Positions 36,512-44,536 of a DNA stretch of 64,000 nt are shown here, in pieces. Origin of the DNA: Acinetobacter colistiniresistens (GTDB lineage Bacteria > Pseudomonadota > Gammaproteobacteria > Pseudomonadales > Moraxellaceae); contig NZ_CP102099.1 of the NCBI RefSeq assembly GCF_024582815.1, positions 1,860,001 through 1,924,000 of the forward strand, in the 5' to 3' direction. Position 1 is the stretch's first letter. The number at the start of each line of letters is the position of its first letter. The notes beneath the pieces were generated by a model. It did no database searches. It was not told the DNA's origin and worked only from the letters and a program-made list of their open reading frames with translations. Both the position numbers and the translations under genes were made by a program.

Positions 36512-37306
36512 GTGCAGTTGATTGTTTTACCCCTTAATTTTATCACTAAGGCAGCTTCGGCTGCCTTATTTGGATTGTTGCTTTTAATTGCATTTGCAAT
36601 TAGTGCACCGATGGGAAGCCATGAATATTATGGTTTTTTTCGTTATGACTATTTACTGTTTTACGCGCTAATCATTCAGGCCTGTTTGATTTACTTAAAA
36701 CTGGAGTCATGGGCAGAAGCGAAGGTGATTGCATTATTCCATATCATGGCAATGGGCATGGAAATCTTTTTGACACATCCCGCTATCGCATCGTGGCAAT
36801 ATCCTCAGCCAGCTGTTTTCAAGATACTCACTGTGCCTTTGTTTGCTGGTTTTATGTATTCAGCGGTTGGTAGTTTTTTTGCCCGTTCTTTACGACTTTA
36901 TCATGTCTCTTTCGAAAAGCTTCCCAGTTTCGGTAATATGCTAGGCTTGGCTGTATTGTCGTATCTTAACTTTATGACCAAATTCTTTATTCCAGATATT
37001 CGTGTTGGATTATTTATTTGGAGCGTGTTGATTTTCTGGAAAACCAAGCTGTCTTTTCAACTTGAGCAACGTCATTTTAAAATCCCGATGTTACCCGTTT
37101 TACTTGTGCTCGCTTTCCTGATCTGGATTGCTGAAAATATTAGTACCTTTTATAAAATTTGGCTGTATCCAAGCCAAGTGGACGCATGGCATATAGTAGG
37201 CTGGGGCAAGTTGGGGTCATGGTATCTATTATTATTACTCAGTCTGGTTTTGGTATTAAAAATCTTGGGTACGAGAGATAAAAATGGGTCTTGGAAGTTA
37301 AATTAA
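36512..37306 (+). CDS. DUF817 integral membrane protein
   Basis: 264 residues, GTG start, seven or eight hydrophobic segments. The sequence fits the DUF817 family (AMGMEIFLTHPAIASWQYP; PLFAGFMYSAVGSF; IWIAENISTFYKIWLYP). The function is unknown. It follows hemE by 44 bases and may be in the same transcript. Conserved acidic, histidine and tryptophan residues in the loops suggest an enzymatic or transport role, but nothing specific can be claimed. Confidence 0.8.
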   Translation: MQLIVLPLNFITKAASAALFGLLLLIAFAISAPMGSHEYYGFFRYDYLLFYALIIQACLIYLKLESWAEAKVIALFHIMAMGMEIFLTHPAIASWQYPQPAVFKILTVPLFAGFMYSAVGSFFARSLRLYHVSFEKLPSFGNMLGLAVLSYLNFMTKFFIPDIRVGLFIWSVLIFWKTKLSFQLEQRHFKIPMLPVLLVLAFLIWIAENISTFYKIWLYPSQVDAWHIVGWGKLGSWYLLLLLSLVLVLKILGTRDKNGSWKLN

Positions 37307-37487
37307 GTCGGTTGAGGTTCTTTTAAGAGACGTTGTCTAATTTTTTGTTATGAATATTTCAGATATATTTCAAAATTTGTTTGCTAAAACAAGTTAAGCT
37401 CGCTATTTTAATTCATGTGTAAAAAGGATTACACAATACAATAGTGATAAGAATAGCGAAATATAATTCTTGCTGGAGATCGTTCCT

Positions 37488-37958
37488 ATGTTAAAAAAAA
37501 TTGCATTAGCTGCTTTGTTAGCTGCTGGTTCAACTGTTGCAATGGCTGACAATGATGTCGGTTGTGGTGTGGGTACACAAGTTTGGGCGGGTAAAAAAGG
37601 CGTTGGTCCTAAAATTCTTGCTGCAACAACCAATGGTATCTTTACTAACCAATTACTAGGTATTACATTTGGTACTTTAGGATGCCGTCAAGGTGGTACT
37701 GTTACCGCTCAAGTCGTGACCTTCACCAATGAAAATGCTGAGTCTTTAGCGCGTGATATGGCGGTGGGTCAAGGTGAAAGCTTAAATGTTCTTGCTGAAT
37801 TAATGCAAATTAAAGCCAATGACAAAGCACGTTTCTTTGCTGTGTCTAAAGCAAACTTTGCTGAAATTTATTCAAGTAAAAATACCAACTCACTACAAGT
37901 TTTAGATGCTTTACAAAGTGTGATGGCAAAAGACGCTGTGCTCAAAGCATACGTTTAA
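37488..37958 (+). CDS. DUF3015 secreted protein
   Basis: 156 residues from the ATG at 37488 (GGAG eleven bases upstream). The signal peptide ends STVAMA-DN. The mature part starts with the family pattern NDVGCGVGTQVWAG and has a second cysteine (GTLGCRQGG), suggesting a disulfide in the periplasm. The function is unknown. It precedes the DUF4105 gene by 77 bases, a pairing I recall from other gammaproteobacteria. Its terminator at 37971-37998 separates the two transcripts at least partly. Confidence 0.8.
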   Translation: MLKKIALAALLAAGSTVAMADNDVGCGVGTQVWAGKKGVGPKILAATTNGIFTNQLLGITFGTLGCRQGGTVTAQVVTFTNENAESLARDMAVGQGESLNVLAELMQIKANDKARFFAVSKANFAEIYSSKNTNSLQVLDALQSVMAKDAVLKAYV

Positions 37959-37970
37959 TTGCGGCACGAT

Positions 37971-37998
37971 AAAACCCTGTCTTGATGGCAGGGTTTTC
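37971..37998 (+). terminator. Terminator after the DUF3015 gene
   Basis: AAAACCCTG and CAGGGTTTTCTT pair around a 9-base loop, in the 77 bases before the DUF4105 gene. Confidence 0.75.
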
Positions 37999-38035
37999 TT
38001 ATAATGATTCTGATTATTTTAAAAATTACGATTGA

Positions 38036-39916
38036 ATGAAATTAGCTACTTTTGCGTTTGCATCGTTGTTGTCTCACTTTGTCCATGCAGCGGGTGAATC
38101 TGATGTTCAGACTTATTTGAATCTGGCCAATCAAAAACAATTAGATCAGCAGACCACTTGGCTACGCTTGATGTATGCCGACAACAAGCAAAACAGTGAA
38201 GTTGCTTACAGCGGCTATTTTTATGCAAAAGATGGTAGAACCAATTTAAAGCACGAATTACACGCTGATATTCAAGCCTTATTTCTTGAGACGGCAGATA
38301 ACCAATCCATTCGTTGTAAATTTCCAGCCCGTAGCCGTTGGCTGATGCAACAGCTGAATATCGAGGCTCAACAACTTCCTCCAGCCAACTGCAATGAATT
38401 TGAGGACTGGATCAATCAAATCAAGCCACATAAAGCCACTTTGATCTATGCCACAGATTTTATGGGTAATCCAAGTTCGATGTTTGGGCATACTTTATTG
38501 CGTTTAGACCCTAAAGATCAGAAGCAATTAAACTTGGTGTCCTATGCGGTAAATTATGCGGCCACAGTCAGAGGCGAGGATAACTGGTCTTATGCGTGGA
38601 AAGGTTTGACAGGGCAGTATCCTGGTGAATACTCCCTGATGCCGTACTATCGCAAAGTAAAAGAATATGGTGATTTTGAAAGCCGTGATTTATGGGAATA
38701 TGAACTCAATTTAACACCAGAAGAAACCCGCTTTTTGGTTGAACATATTTGGGAAATGCAGCATGTGAGTTTCCCTTATTATTTTGTCAGCGATAACTGT
38801 GCTTATCGTTTATTGGGTTTGATTGACTTGGTTCGTCCTAATTTAAACCTAAAACAGCAGTTCAATTATGCCGCCATTCCAATTGAAACCCTGAAAGTAG
38901 TTGATCAACAGAATTTGGTCAAGGAAGTGGTTTATCGCCCTGCACTCGAAACACAATTGCTTGCACAAGCCAAACAACATGGTACGCCTTTGGCCAAGGT
39001 TGCTCATCAAGTTGCGTTTACCAAGATTGATCAAATTCAACCCATTTTAAACACCTATCAGCCACAAGATCAGGCCAAGATTTTAGAAATGGCCTATGAT
39101 GATTTATATCTGCAATATATCAGTCAACAGATTGATGCTGATTTTGCCCAGCCGCAATTACGGCAGTTACTTGCACAGCGTAGTCAAATTGATATTGATA
39201 AGCAGCGCCAAGAACCGATACGTCCAAAAAAACAACCTGTGGAAGGTCATCATGCACGCAATGTTTCGGTGAATGTGGGCGAGGTACAAGGACAAAAGTT
39301 TATTGAACTTGGGCATCGTCAAGCCTATCATGACTTGATTGATCCGCAAGGTGGCTATCGTACAGGTGCACAATTATTATTTTTAGACGGCAATCTGCAA
39401 TACCGTGATGACAAACTCAAGCTCGAACATTTAGATCTTTTATCGGTCAACTCCTATAACCCCATTCAACCGTTTAAATCACCATTAACGTGGGGTTTTA
39501 ATTTGGGCTGGAAGCAGGAAGCCATTGAAAATGGGCAGTTTAGTGAAGATGCCCAACATGGGGTGATGAATCTGAACATGCAAGTGGGCTATAGCATGGC
39601 CGATTATGATCGTCGACATTTGTGTTATGCGCAGCTACAAAGCCATATTCAAGGCGGAAAGGCTTTGGATAAGGGCTGGCGTGTTGGGGCAGGACCAACT
39701 TTAGGATGTATGAATCAGTGGTCAGACAATATCAATAGCGTGGTACAAGTTGAACTGCCGTATTGGCAAGACCTGAGTCAATGGAATCTAAGAGTGGGTA
39801 CACAGCTTCAATATAGCTTAAATAGCAATCATGCCTTGCGCTTAAAGTGGGATTTTGAACAGCAAGATCATAAAGACTGGAATAAGGTGGGATTGGGCTA
39901 TGTCCGTTTTTTTTAA
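38036..39916 (+). CDS. DUF4105 (Lnb-like) periplasmic domain fused to a C-terminal outer-membrane barrel
   Basis: 626 residues with a signal peptide (ending FVHA-AG). Residues about 130-285 form the DUF4105 domain, whose candidate active residues are the histidine of SSMFGHTLLRLD and the cysteine of VSDNCAYRLL. This is the arrangement of cysteine acyltransferase/NlpC-like enzymes. The last 220 residues alternate polar and aromatic residues and end in a terminal phenylalanine (GLGYVRFF), the outer-membrane beta-barrel signature. Bacteroides Lnb, a lipoprotein N-acyltransferase, carries a related domain. The substrate here is unknown. Confidence 0.75.
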   Translation: MKLATFAFASLLSHFVHAAGESDVQTYLNLANQKQLDQQTTWLRLMYADNKQNSEVAYSGYFYAKDGRTNLKHELHADIQALFLETADNQSIRCKFPARSRWLMQQLNIEAQQLPPANCNEFEDWINQIKPHKATLIYATDFMGNPSSMFGHTLLRLDPKDQKQLNLVSYAVNYAATVRGEDNWSYAWKGLTGQYPGEYSLMPYYRKVKEYGDFESRDLWEYELNLTPEETRFLVEHIWEMQHVSFPYYFVSDNCAYRLLGLIDLVRPNLNLKQQFNYAAIPIETLKVVDQQNLVKEVVYRPALETQLLAQAKQHGTPLAKVAHQVAFTKIDQIQPILNTYQPQDQAKILEMAYDDLYLQYISQQIDADFAQPQLRQLLAQRSQIDIDKQRQEPIRPKKQPVEGHHARNVSVNVGEVQGQKFIELGHRQAYHDLIDPQGGYRTGAQLLFLDGNLQYRDDKLKLEHLDLLSVNSYNPIQPFKSPLTWGFNLGWKQEAIENGQFSEDAQHGVMNLNMQVGYSMADYDRRHLCYAQLQSHIQGGKALDKGWRVGAGPTLGCMNQWSDNINSVVQVELPYWQDLSQWNLRVGTQLQYSLNSNHALRLKWDFEQQDHKDWNKVGLGYVRFF

Positions 39917-39952
39917 GTCTAAACGAGGCTTGATCACTAGAATTTATAAGGA

Positions 39953-40318
39953 TCAAACCTCAACAATCACATAGTATTTTTTAACTTTTTCAATAACTTC
40001 AAATGTACCCACAAATGCCGGTGGAATAATTCCGGCATTGCCAGCACTCACTTCAATAAATGAATTGCTTTTCGCATCATGGATACGGACAGTGCCTTCA
40101 ATGACTTGAAAAAACTCTTGTTTATTGTCTGCAAATTGAATATTCCAAGCGCCAATTTCACATTGCCAGATGCCGCAGTCCATATGTGGATGTTCATATA
40201 AACTATAGGTTAAACGTTCAGGATTACCTCGAACCAGACGATCGGGACGAGGGTAATCAATAGTTGCGTCATTTGCGATTAAATCGCCAAAACCTGCTAA
40301 CTGAATGGTTGATGACAT
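39953..40318 (-). CDS. Cupin-domain protein (EutQ/DUF861-like)
   Basis: 121 residues, a single cupin barrel with WQCEIGAWNIQF, EFFQVIEGTVRIHD and GNAGIIPPAFVGTFEV. No signal peptide. The metal-ligand histidines typical of catalytic cupins are mostly replaced. It follows folE by 14 bases in the same direction. The function is unknown. Confidence 0.78.
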   Translation of the reverse strand: MSSTIQLAGFGDLIANDATIDYPRPDRLVRGNPERLTYSLYEHPHMDCGIWQCEIGAWNIQFADNKQEFFQVIEGTVRIHDAKSNSFIEVSAGNAGIIPPAFVGTFEVIEKVKKYYVIVEV

Positions 40319-40332
40319 CTCTGATGCTCAAC

Positions 40333-40899
40333 TTAATAGTTTTCAGGTACAGCGCTTAAGAACTCACGACGTACATCTTTGTCAGTTTTAAAGTCACCAA
40401 CAAAAGAAACGGTACGTGTGGTTGATTCTTGCTTGCCAACACCACGCATCATCATACACATATGCGCTGAGTCAATTACAACAGCAACACCACGTGCTTG
40501 CGTGACTTTTGCTACTGCTTCAGCAATTTGCTGGGTTAAATTTTCTTGAACTTGCAGACGTCGTGCGAACATTTCCGTAATACGTGCAAATTTAGATAAA
40601 CCAAGTACCTGACCTTCAGGTAAATAGGCGATATGTACCCGACCATAAAATGGCAGTAAATGATGTTCACAGAGTGAATAAAATTCGATATTTTTGACCA
40701 ATACCATTTCATGGTTATCGGAAGGGAAGAGTGCGCTATTTGTAACTTCTTCAAGGGTTTTACTATAACCTGAAGTCAAAAAAGAAAACGCTTTCGCCGC
40801 ACGCATCGGTGTATCTTGTAAGCCCGGGCGATTTAGGTCTTCACCAACGGCAGTTAAGATATTTGCGTACGATTGCTGCATAGACATAACAATGTTCAC
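40333..40899 (-). CDS. folE: GTP cyclohydrolase I
   Basis: 188 residues. The zinc and catalytic motifs are [20 protein letters not shown] and [11 protein letters not shown], with [18 protein letters not shown] between them. It makes 7,8-dihydroneopterin triphosphate, the entry to folate and related pterins. The start may instead be the ATG at 40887. Confidence 0.95.
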   Translation of the reverse strand: MNIVMSMQQSYANILTAVGEDLNRPGLQDTPMRAAKAFSFLTSGYSKTLEEVTNSALFPSDNHEMVLVKNIEFYSLCEHHLLPFYGRVHIAYLPEGQVLGLSKFARITEMFARRLQVQENLTQQIAEAVAKVTQARGVAVVIDSAHMCMMMRGVGKQESTTRTVSFVGDFKTDKDVRREFLSAVPENY

Positions 40900-40972
40900 T
40901 TAGGTGGGTTGAACAAAAACGGCAATTGTATCAGAAAACGATTAAAAATCTTAATTTTGATATAAATGCAGA

Positions 40973-41662
40973 TTATTGCGTGTATTTCGGGTTCTTTTCG
41001 GCACGTTTCAGGAGCACTAAAACAGCACCTGTACCGCCTTGATTTTCAGGTGCACTGACGAAAGCCAGTACATCACGGTGCTGTCTGAGCCAACCGTTGA
41101 CATAGGTTTTTAAAATGGCTTCTGGACCTTTGCCATGTACAATTTTAATGACGTTCTGGTTTTCATCTTTTGCTATTTGAATGATTTGCAGAACTGCTGC
41201 TCGGGCTTGCTCAACCGTACAACCATGTAAGTCGACTGCTTCGAACCAGCGAATTTTTCCTGCTTTTAGGTCTTCAAAGACTTTGTGCTGTAAAGTTGCA
41301 ATTCGATAGCTTAAGGCAGCCTGGCTGGCAACAGGATTTAAGATTGCTTGAGTATCCGAGATTTCTGTAAGCTCTTGCTCAGCTCCACCTTCTGCCGCTG
41401 CACGTTTTGCCAAGGTCTGGGCATCGACTTTTTTGCTACGCGTCACTTTAGTATCGGCAATGTTCTGATTGTCGATCGGTTTGACCCCAAGCAGGGCTTT
41501 TTTAAAAAGTTCTGTATCTTCCAATTCTTCAGCGGCAGCTTGAGTTTTCGCTAGCTCAGCCTGTTTCGCAATCGCACTGGATTGAGGGTTAGAGATTTGC
41601 TTTTTAAAGGCTTTCAGTAAGTTAAACTGATCTTTAGAAAGCGATGAATCATGTTTACTCAT
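40973..41662 (-). CDS. Smr-domain DNA nuclease-like protein
   Basis: 229 residues. A low-complexity charged N-terminal half is followed by a C-terminal Smr domain with VDLHGCTVEQARAAV, IKIVHGKG and VLAFVSAPENQGGTGAVLVLL. Such proteins (SmrA/SmrB type) cleave nucleic acid; SmrB acts on mRNA at collided ribosomes in E. coli. Which of the two roles applies here is not decidable from sequence. Confidence 0.85.
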   Translation of the reverse strand: MSKHDSSLSKDQFNLLKAFKKQISNPQSSAIAKQAELAKTQAAAEELEDTELFKKALLGVKPIDNQNIADTKVTRSKKVDAQTLAKRAAAEGGAEQELTEISDTQAILNPVASQAALSYRIATLQHKVFEDLKAGKIRWFEAVDLHGCTVEQARAAVLQIIQIAKDENQNVIKIVHGKGPEAILKTYVNGWLRQHRDVLAFVSAPENQGGTGAVLVLLKRAEKNPKYTQ

Positions 41663-41795
41663 AATGTTAGAAAAATAGGTAAGATACGAGAGAGGTTTAA
41701 AATTATAGTCTGAATTTGTGATGATTTGAACTGTATTGTATTTATAGAGGGGATGGACTTAATAGAGTCTTATCTAATTCAAAAAAGAGATAGTC

Positions 41796-42127
41796 TTATG
41801 GAAGAGAATCTATATATTTTAGTAATTCTTGTAAGGCAAATTCCACAGAAGTAATTGGTACATATTCAGCATATACAGTATTTTCTGTAAGATTTTCATA
41901 AGTAAAAAGGAATTTATATTTAAAATAAATATGAAAAAAATAGATGTCTTATTTCTTACCGCATGGTTTGTAAAATCATCAAATGTTTCCTCTAAGGTTA
42001 AATGATAATAATTTATAAATTGATTATTGGGGTACAAGTTTTCACGAAAGTTTTCGATTGTTAAATTATTATTAAAATATAAAGGGCTTGTTAGTAGATA
42101 TTTGAACGCTCCAATGAAGCTAGGCAT
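41796..42127 (-). pseudogene. AT-rich small gene with one apparent frameshift, unknown function
   Basis: The N-terminal frame starts MPSFIGAFKYLL at 42127 and reads well through NHAVRNKTSIFF. The C-terminal frame then reads HIYFKYKFLFTYENL, ENTVYAEYVPITSVE and ends KYIDSLP at the TAA at 41796-41798. The frames join if the run of seven T (minus strand, about 41937-41943) had eight, giving about 110 residues. The base composition is far more AT-rich than the neighbours, suggesting acquisition. I do not recognise the family. Size and composition resemble toxin-immunity proteins, but that is a guess. Confidence 0.6.
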
Positions 42128-42273
42128 TTATGTAGGAGAGTCTAGTATTCCGAAGCAAACGCCATTGATGTTGACGGTAAGATGAAGACTAAATCTTCCT
42201 TACTGATGTGAATCAAATGAACTCCTGAGCTTTAAATTTGAAAGGCTTATTAAACTTTATATGTCTTAAAGAG
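42128..42273. other. Intergenic stretch with possible fragment of another gene
   Basis: On the minus strand an open run without a start (HLIHISKEDLVFILPSTSM, then AFASEY and a stop near 42146) lies upstream of the AT-rich gene. It could be the tail of a lost partner gene or chance. Nothing else is evident between trpC and the frameshifted gene. Confidence 0.25.
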
Positions 42274-42299
42274 AAAACCCAATCATAAACAATTGGGCT
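42274..42299 (-). terminator. Terminator of trpC
   Basis: On the minus strand GCCCAATT and ATTGGGTTTTC pair around a short loop, 18 bases past the trpC stop. Confidence 0.7.
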
Positions 42300-42317
42300 T
42301 TATATCTAGTTATAAAT

Positions 42318-43124
42318 TTAAATCTGTTCAGGTTGCCCAAACAATTCATTAAATGCCTGATCAGGACGAGGCTGCTTCATAAAACTTTCGCCGACCAAGA
42401 ACGTATGAATATCGTTGGCTTGCATCATGTCTACATCAGCAGGGGTGGCAATACCACTTTCAGTCACCAAGATACGAGAAGCAGGCAATAATTTCTTTAA
42501 ACGCAATGAGGTATTTAAATCGACCTCAAAGGTTTTAAGGTTACGGTTGTTGACACCCAAAATGCATTGTTCTGACAGCTGTAAAGCACGTTCCAATTCA
42601 GATTCATCGTGCACTTCAACCAACACATCAAGCTGCTGTTCAAATGCAGTCTTCGACATTTCTTCCAGTTGTTGATCAGATAAACATGCCACGATCAATA
42701 AAATACAGTCTGCTTGCAGCGCACGTGCTTCAACTACATTATAAGGATCAATTAAGAAATCCTTACGCAAAGCAGGGAGAGCACAATGCTGACGTGCGAT
42801 CGCAATATTTTCATCAGCACCTTGGAAGAAATCCACATCGGTTAATACCGATAAGCAAGCTGCACCTGCTTGTTGATATTGTTGGGCAATTTCAGCAGGA
42901 TTGAAATCTGCACGAATGATGCCTTTAGATGGGGAAGCCTTTTTAATTTCAGCAATTACGGCTGGACGTTTGTGTTGTAAGGCATTGGCAAAACCACGAA
43001 CAGGGGTGGCCTGTTTAGCCCACTGTTCAACATCATGCAAGCTACGTTGTTTTAAACGTGCTGTAAGCTCCTCATGTTTGCGGTCAACAATTTTACCTAA
43101 AATGGTATTTTGAATATCGATCAT
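42318..43124 (-). CDS. trpC: Indole-3-glycerol phosphate synthase
   Basis: 268 residues of the TIM-barrel TrpC family: VIAEIKKASPSKGIIR (catalytic Glu and Lys), LPALRKDFLIDPYNV, ILGVNNRNLKTFEVD and VTESGIAT. It closes the indole ring in tryptophan synthesis. It is a separate protein, not fused to TrpF as in E. coli. It follows trpD by nine bases. Confidence 0.96.
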   Translation of the reverse strand: MIDIQNTILGKIVDRKHEELTARLKQRSLHDVEQWAKQATPVRGFANALQHKRPAVIAEIKKASPSKGIIRADFNPAEIAQQYQQAGAACLSVLTDVDFFQGADENIAIARQHCALPALRKDFLIDPYNVVEARALQADCILLIVACLSDQQLEEMSKTAFEQQLDVLVEVHDESELERALQLSEQCILGVNNRNLKTFEVDLNTSLRLKKLLPASRILVTESGIATPADVDMMQANDIHTFLVGESFMKQPRPDQAFNELFGQPEQI

Positions 43125-43133
43125 GAGAAGTCC

Positions 43134-44189
43134 TTAGTCTGCCTGATATTGTTTCAATGTCTTGGTAAATTCAGCCAAGATACTCATTTTTTCTAAGGCC
43201 TGTCCGCCATATAGAATATCTTGAGCCAGCTCAACAGCTTGTTTATAGGTTTTGGTAATGCCTGCGACGTAAATGCCTGCACCTGCATTTAGTGCAATCA
43301 TATTCGCGGCTTTCTCACCAACCTCTGATTTATCTCGACTCAAAGCATCTTTGATCAGCTTTAAACTGTCTTCTGAACTATTGACCACTAAGCCTGTGAG
43401 GGTTTGAGAGGCAATACCGACATCTTCTGGGTTCAACGTCCATTCGGTAATTTCACCTTCTTTAAGTTCCGCTACCGCGGTTGGTGCAGCTAGGCTGATT
43501 TCATCCAGACCATCTTTAGAATGCACAACCAATACATGCTCGGCACCGAGCTGTTTTAATACTTCAGCAATGGGGCGGCAAAGTTCATCTGAAAATACAC
43601 CAATCACAAAACGGTTCACACCAGCAGGGTTGGTCAATGGTCCCAGTAAGTTGAAGATGCTGCGGATTCCTAGTTCACGACGAGGACCAACAGCGTATTT
43701 CATGGCTTTATGATGATTGGGCGCAAACAGGAAACCTACACCCATTTCACGGATGCAGCGTTCAGTTTGTTGCATATCTAGGTCAAGCTGAATGCCGATT
43801 TGCTCAAGTAGATCAGAAGATCCTGATTTACTAGACACACCGCGGTTACCGTGTTTGGCAATGGTTGCACCTGCAGCGGCAATCACAAAGCTAGAAGCGG
43901 TTGAAACATTAAATAAGTTTTGACCATCACCGCCTGTACCGACGATGTCGACGAGATGCGGAATATCACTGACATCAATCTTGATGGCAAACTCACGCAT
44001 GATACGTGCCGCAGCGGTGATCTCATCAATACTTTCACCTTTCATGCGTAAGCCCATCATCAGTGCACCAATTTGCGCTTCCGTTGCTTCACCTTGCATG
44101 ATACTGCGCATTACATCTTCCATTTGAGGCTGGGTAAGATGAATGTTTTTGGTAATGTGATTAAGGGCCTGTTGGATATTCATAGTCAT
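43134..44189 (-). CDS. trpD: Anthranilate phosphoribosyltransferase
   Basis: 351 residues. The PRPP-binding motif [17 protein letters not shown] is near residue 85, then [18 protein letters not shown], and [36 protein letters not shown]. It is free-standing (not fused to TrpG) and co-transcribed with trpC. trpG, adjacent in trpGDC clusters of the genus, is 8.7 kb away here. Confidence 0.96.
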   Translation of the reverse strand: MTMNIQQALNHITKNIHLTQPQMEDVMRSIMQGEATEAQIGALMMGLRMKGESIDEITAAARIMREFAIKIDVSDIPHLVDIVGTGGDGQNLFNVSTASSFVIAAAGATIAKHGNRGVSSKSGSSDLLEQIGIQLDLDMQQTERCIREMGVGFLFAPNHHKAMKYAVGPRRELGIRSIFNLLGPLTNPAGVNRFVIGVFSDELCRPIAEVLKQLGAEHVLVVHSKDGLDEISLAAPTAVAELKEGEITEWTLNPEDVGIASQTLTGLVVNSSEDSLKLIKDALSRDKSEVGEKAANMIALNAGAGIYVAGITKTYKQAVELAQDILYGGQALEKMSILAEFTKTLKQYQAD

Positions 44190-44536
44190 GAGTTACAGCA
44201 TCAATGATTAAAATTTTGAGTGAAGTCAGTTGTCTGAGTAGATGGTTTGGCTTTTTGTGATCCATGATTCACTAGCTGCGAGCTATGTTATCAGAAAATA
44301 AACAAAGTTTTTTGTCGTTCGGTCATAGTTTTAAAAATTTTGCTTGTTCATTGATGTGGTATTTTTGAATAGTTCAATTTATTTCTGGAAAAAGGTTTTA
44401 ATTTATTCTGATTTTTATGATAAGGACTTAACCTTTTGGTATATCTTAATCATACATATCTCTAGAAAAATGAGTATAAATCAACTAAATAAAAGTGGAT
44501 ATATTAGGTCGGTCTTAATTTTATTCATTCATAAAT
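44190..44536. other. Intergenic region between divergent trpD and TonB receptor genes
   Basis: An AT-rich stretch of 347 bases. It must hold both promoters, but no site stands out, and I see no clear Fur box, riboswitch or gene. Confidence 0.4.
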
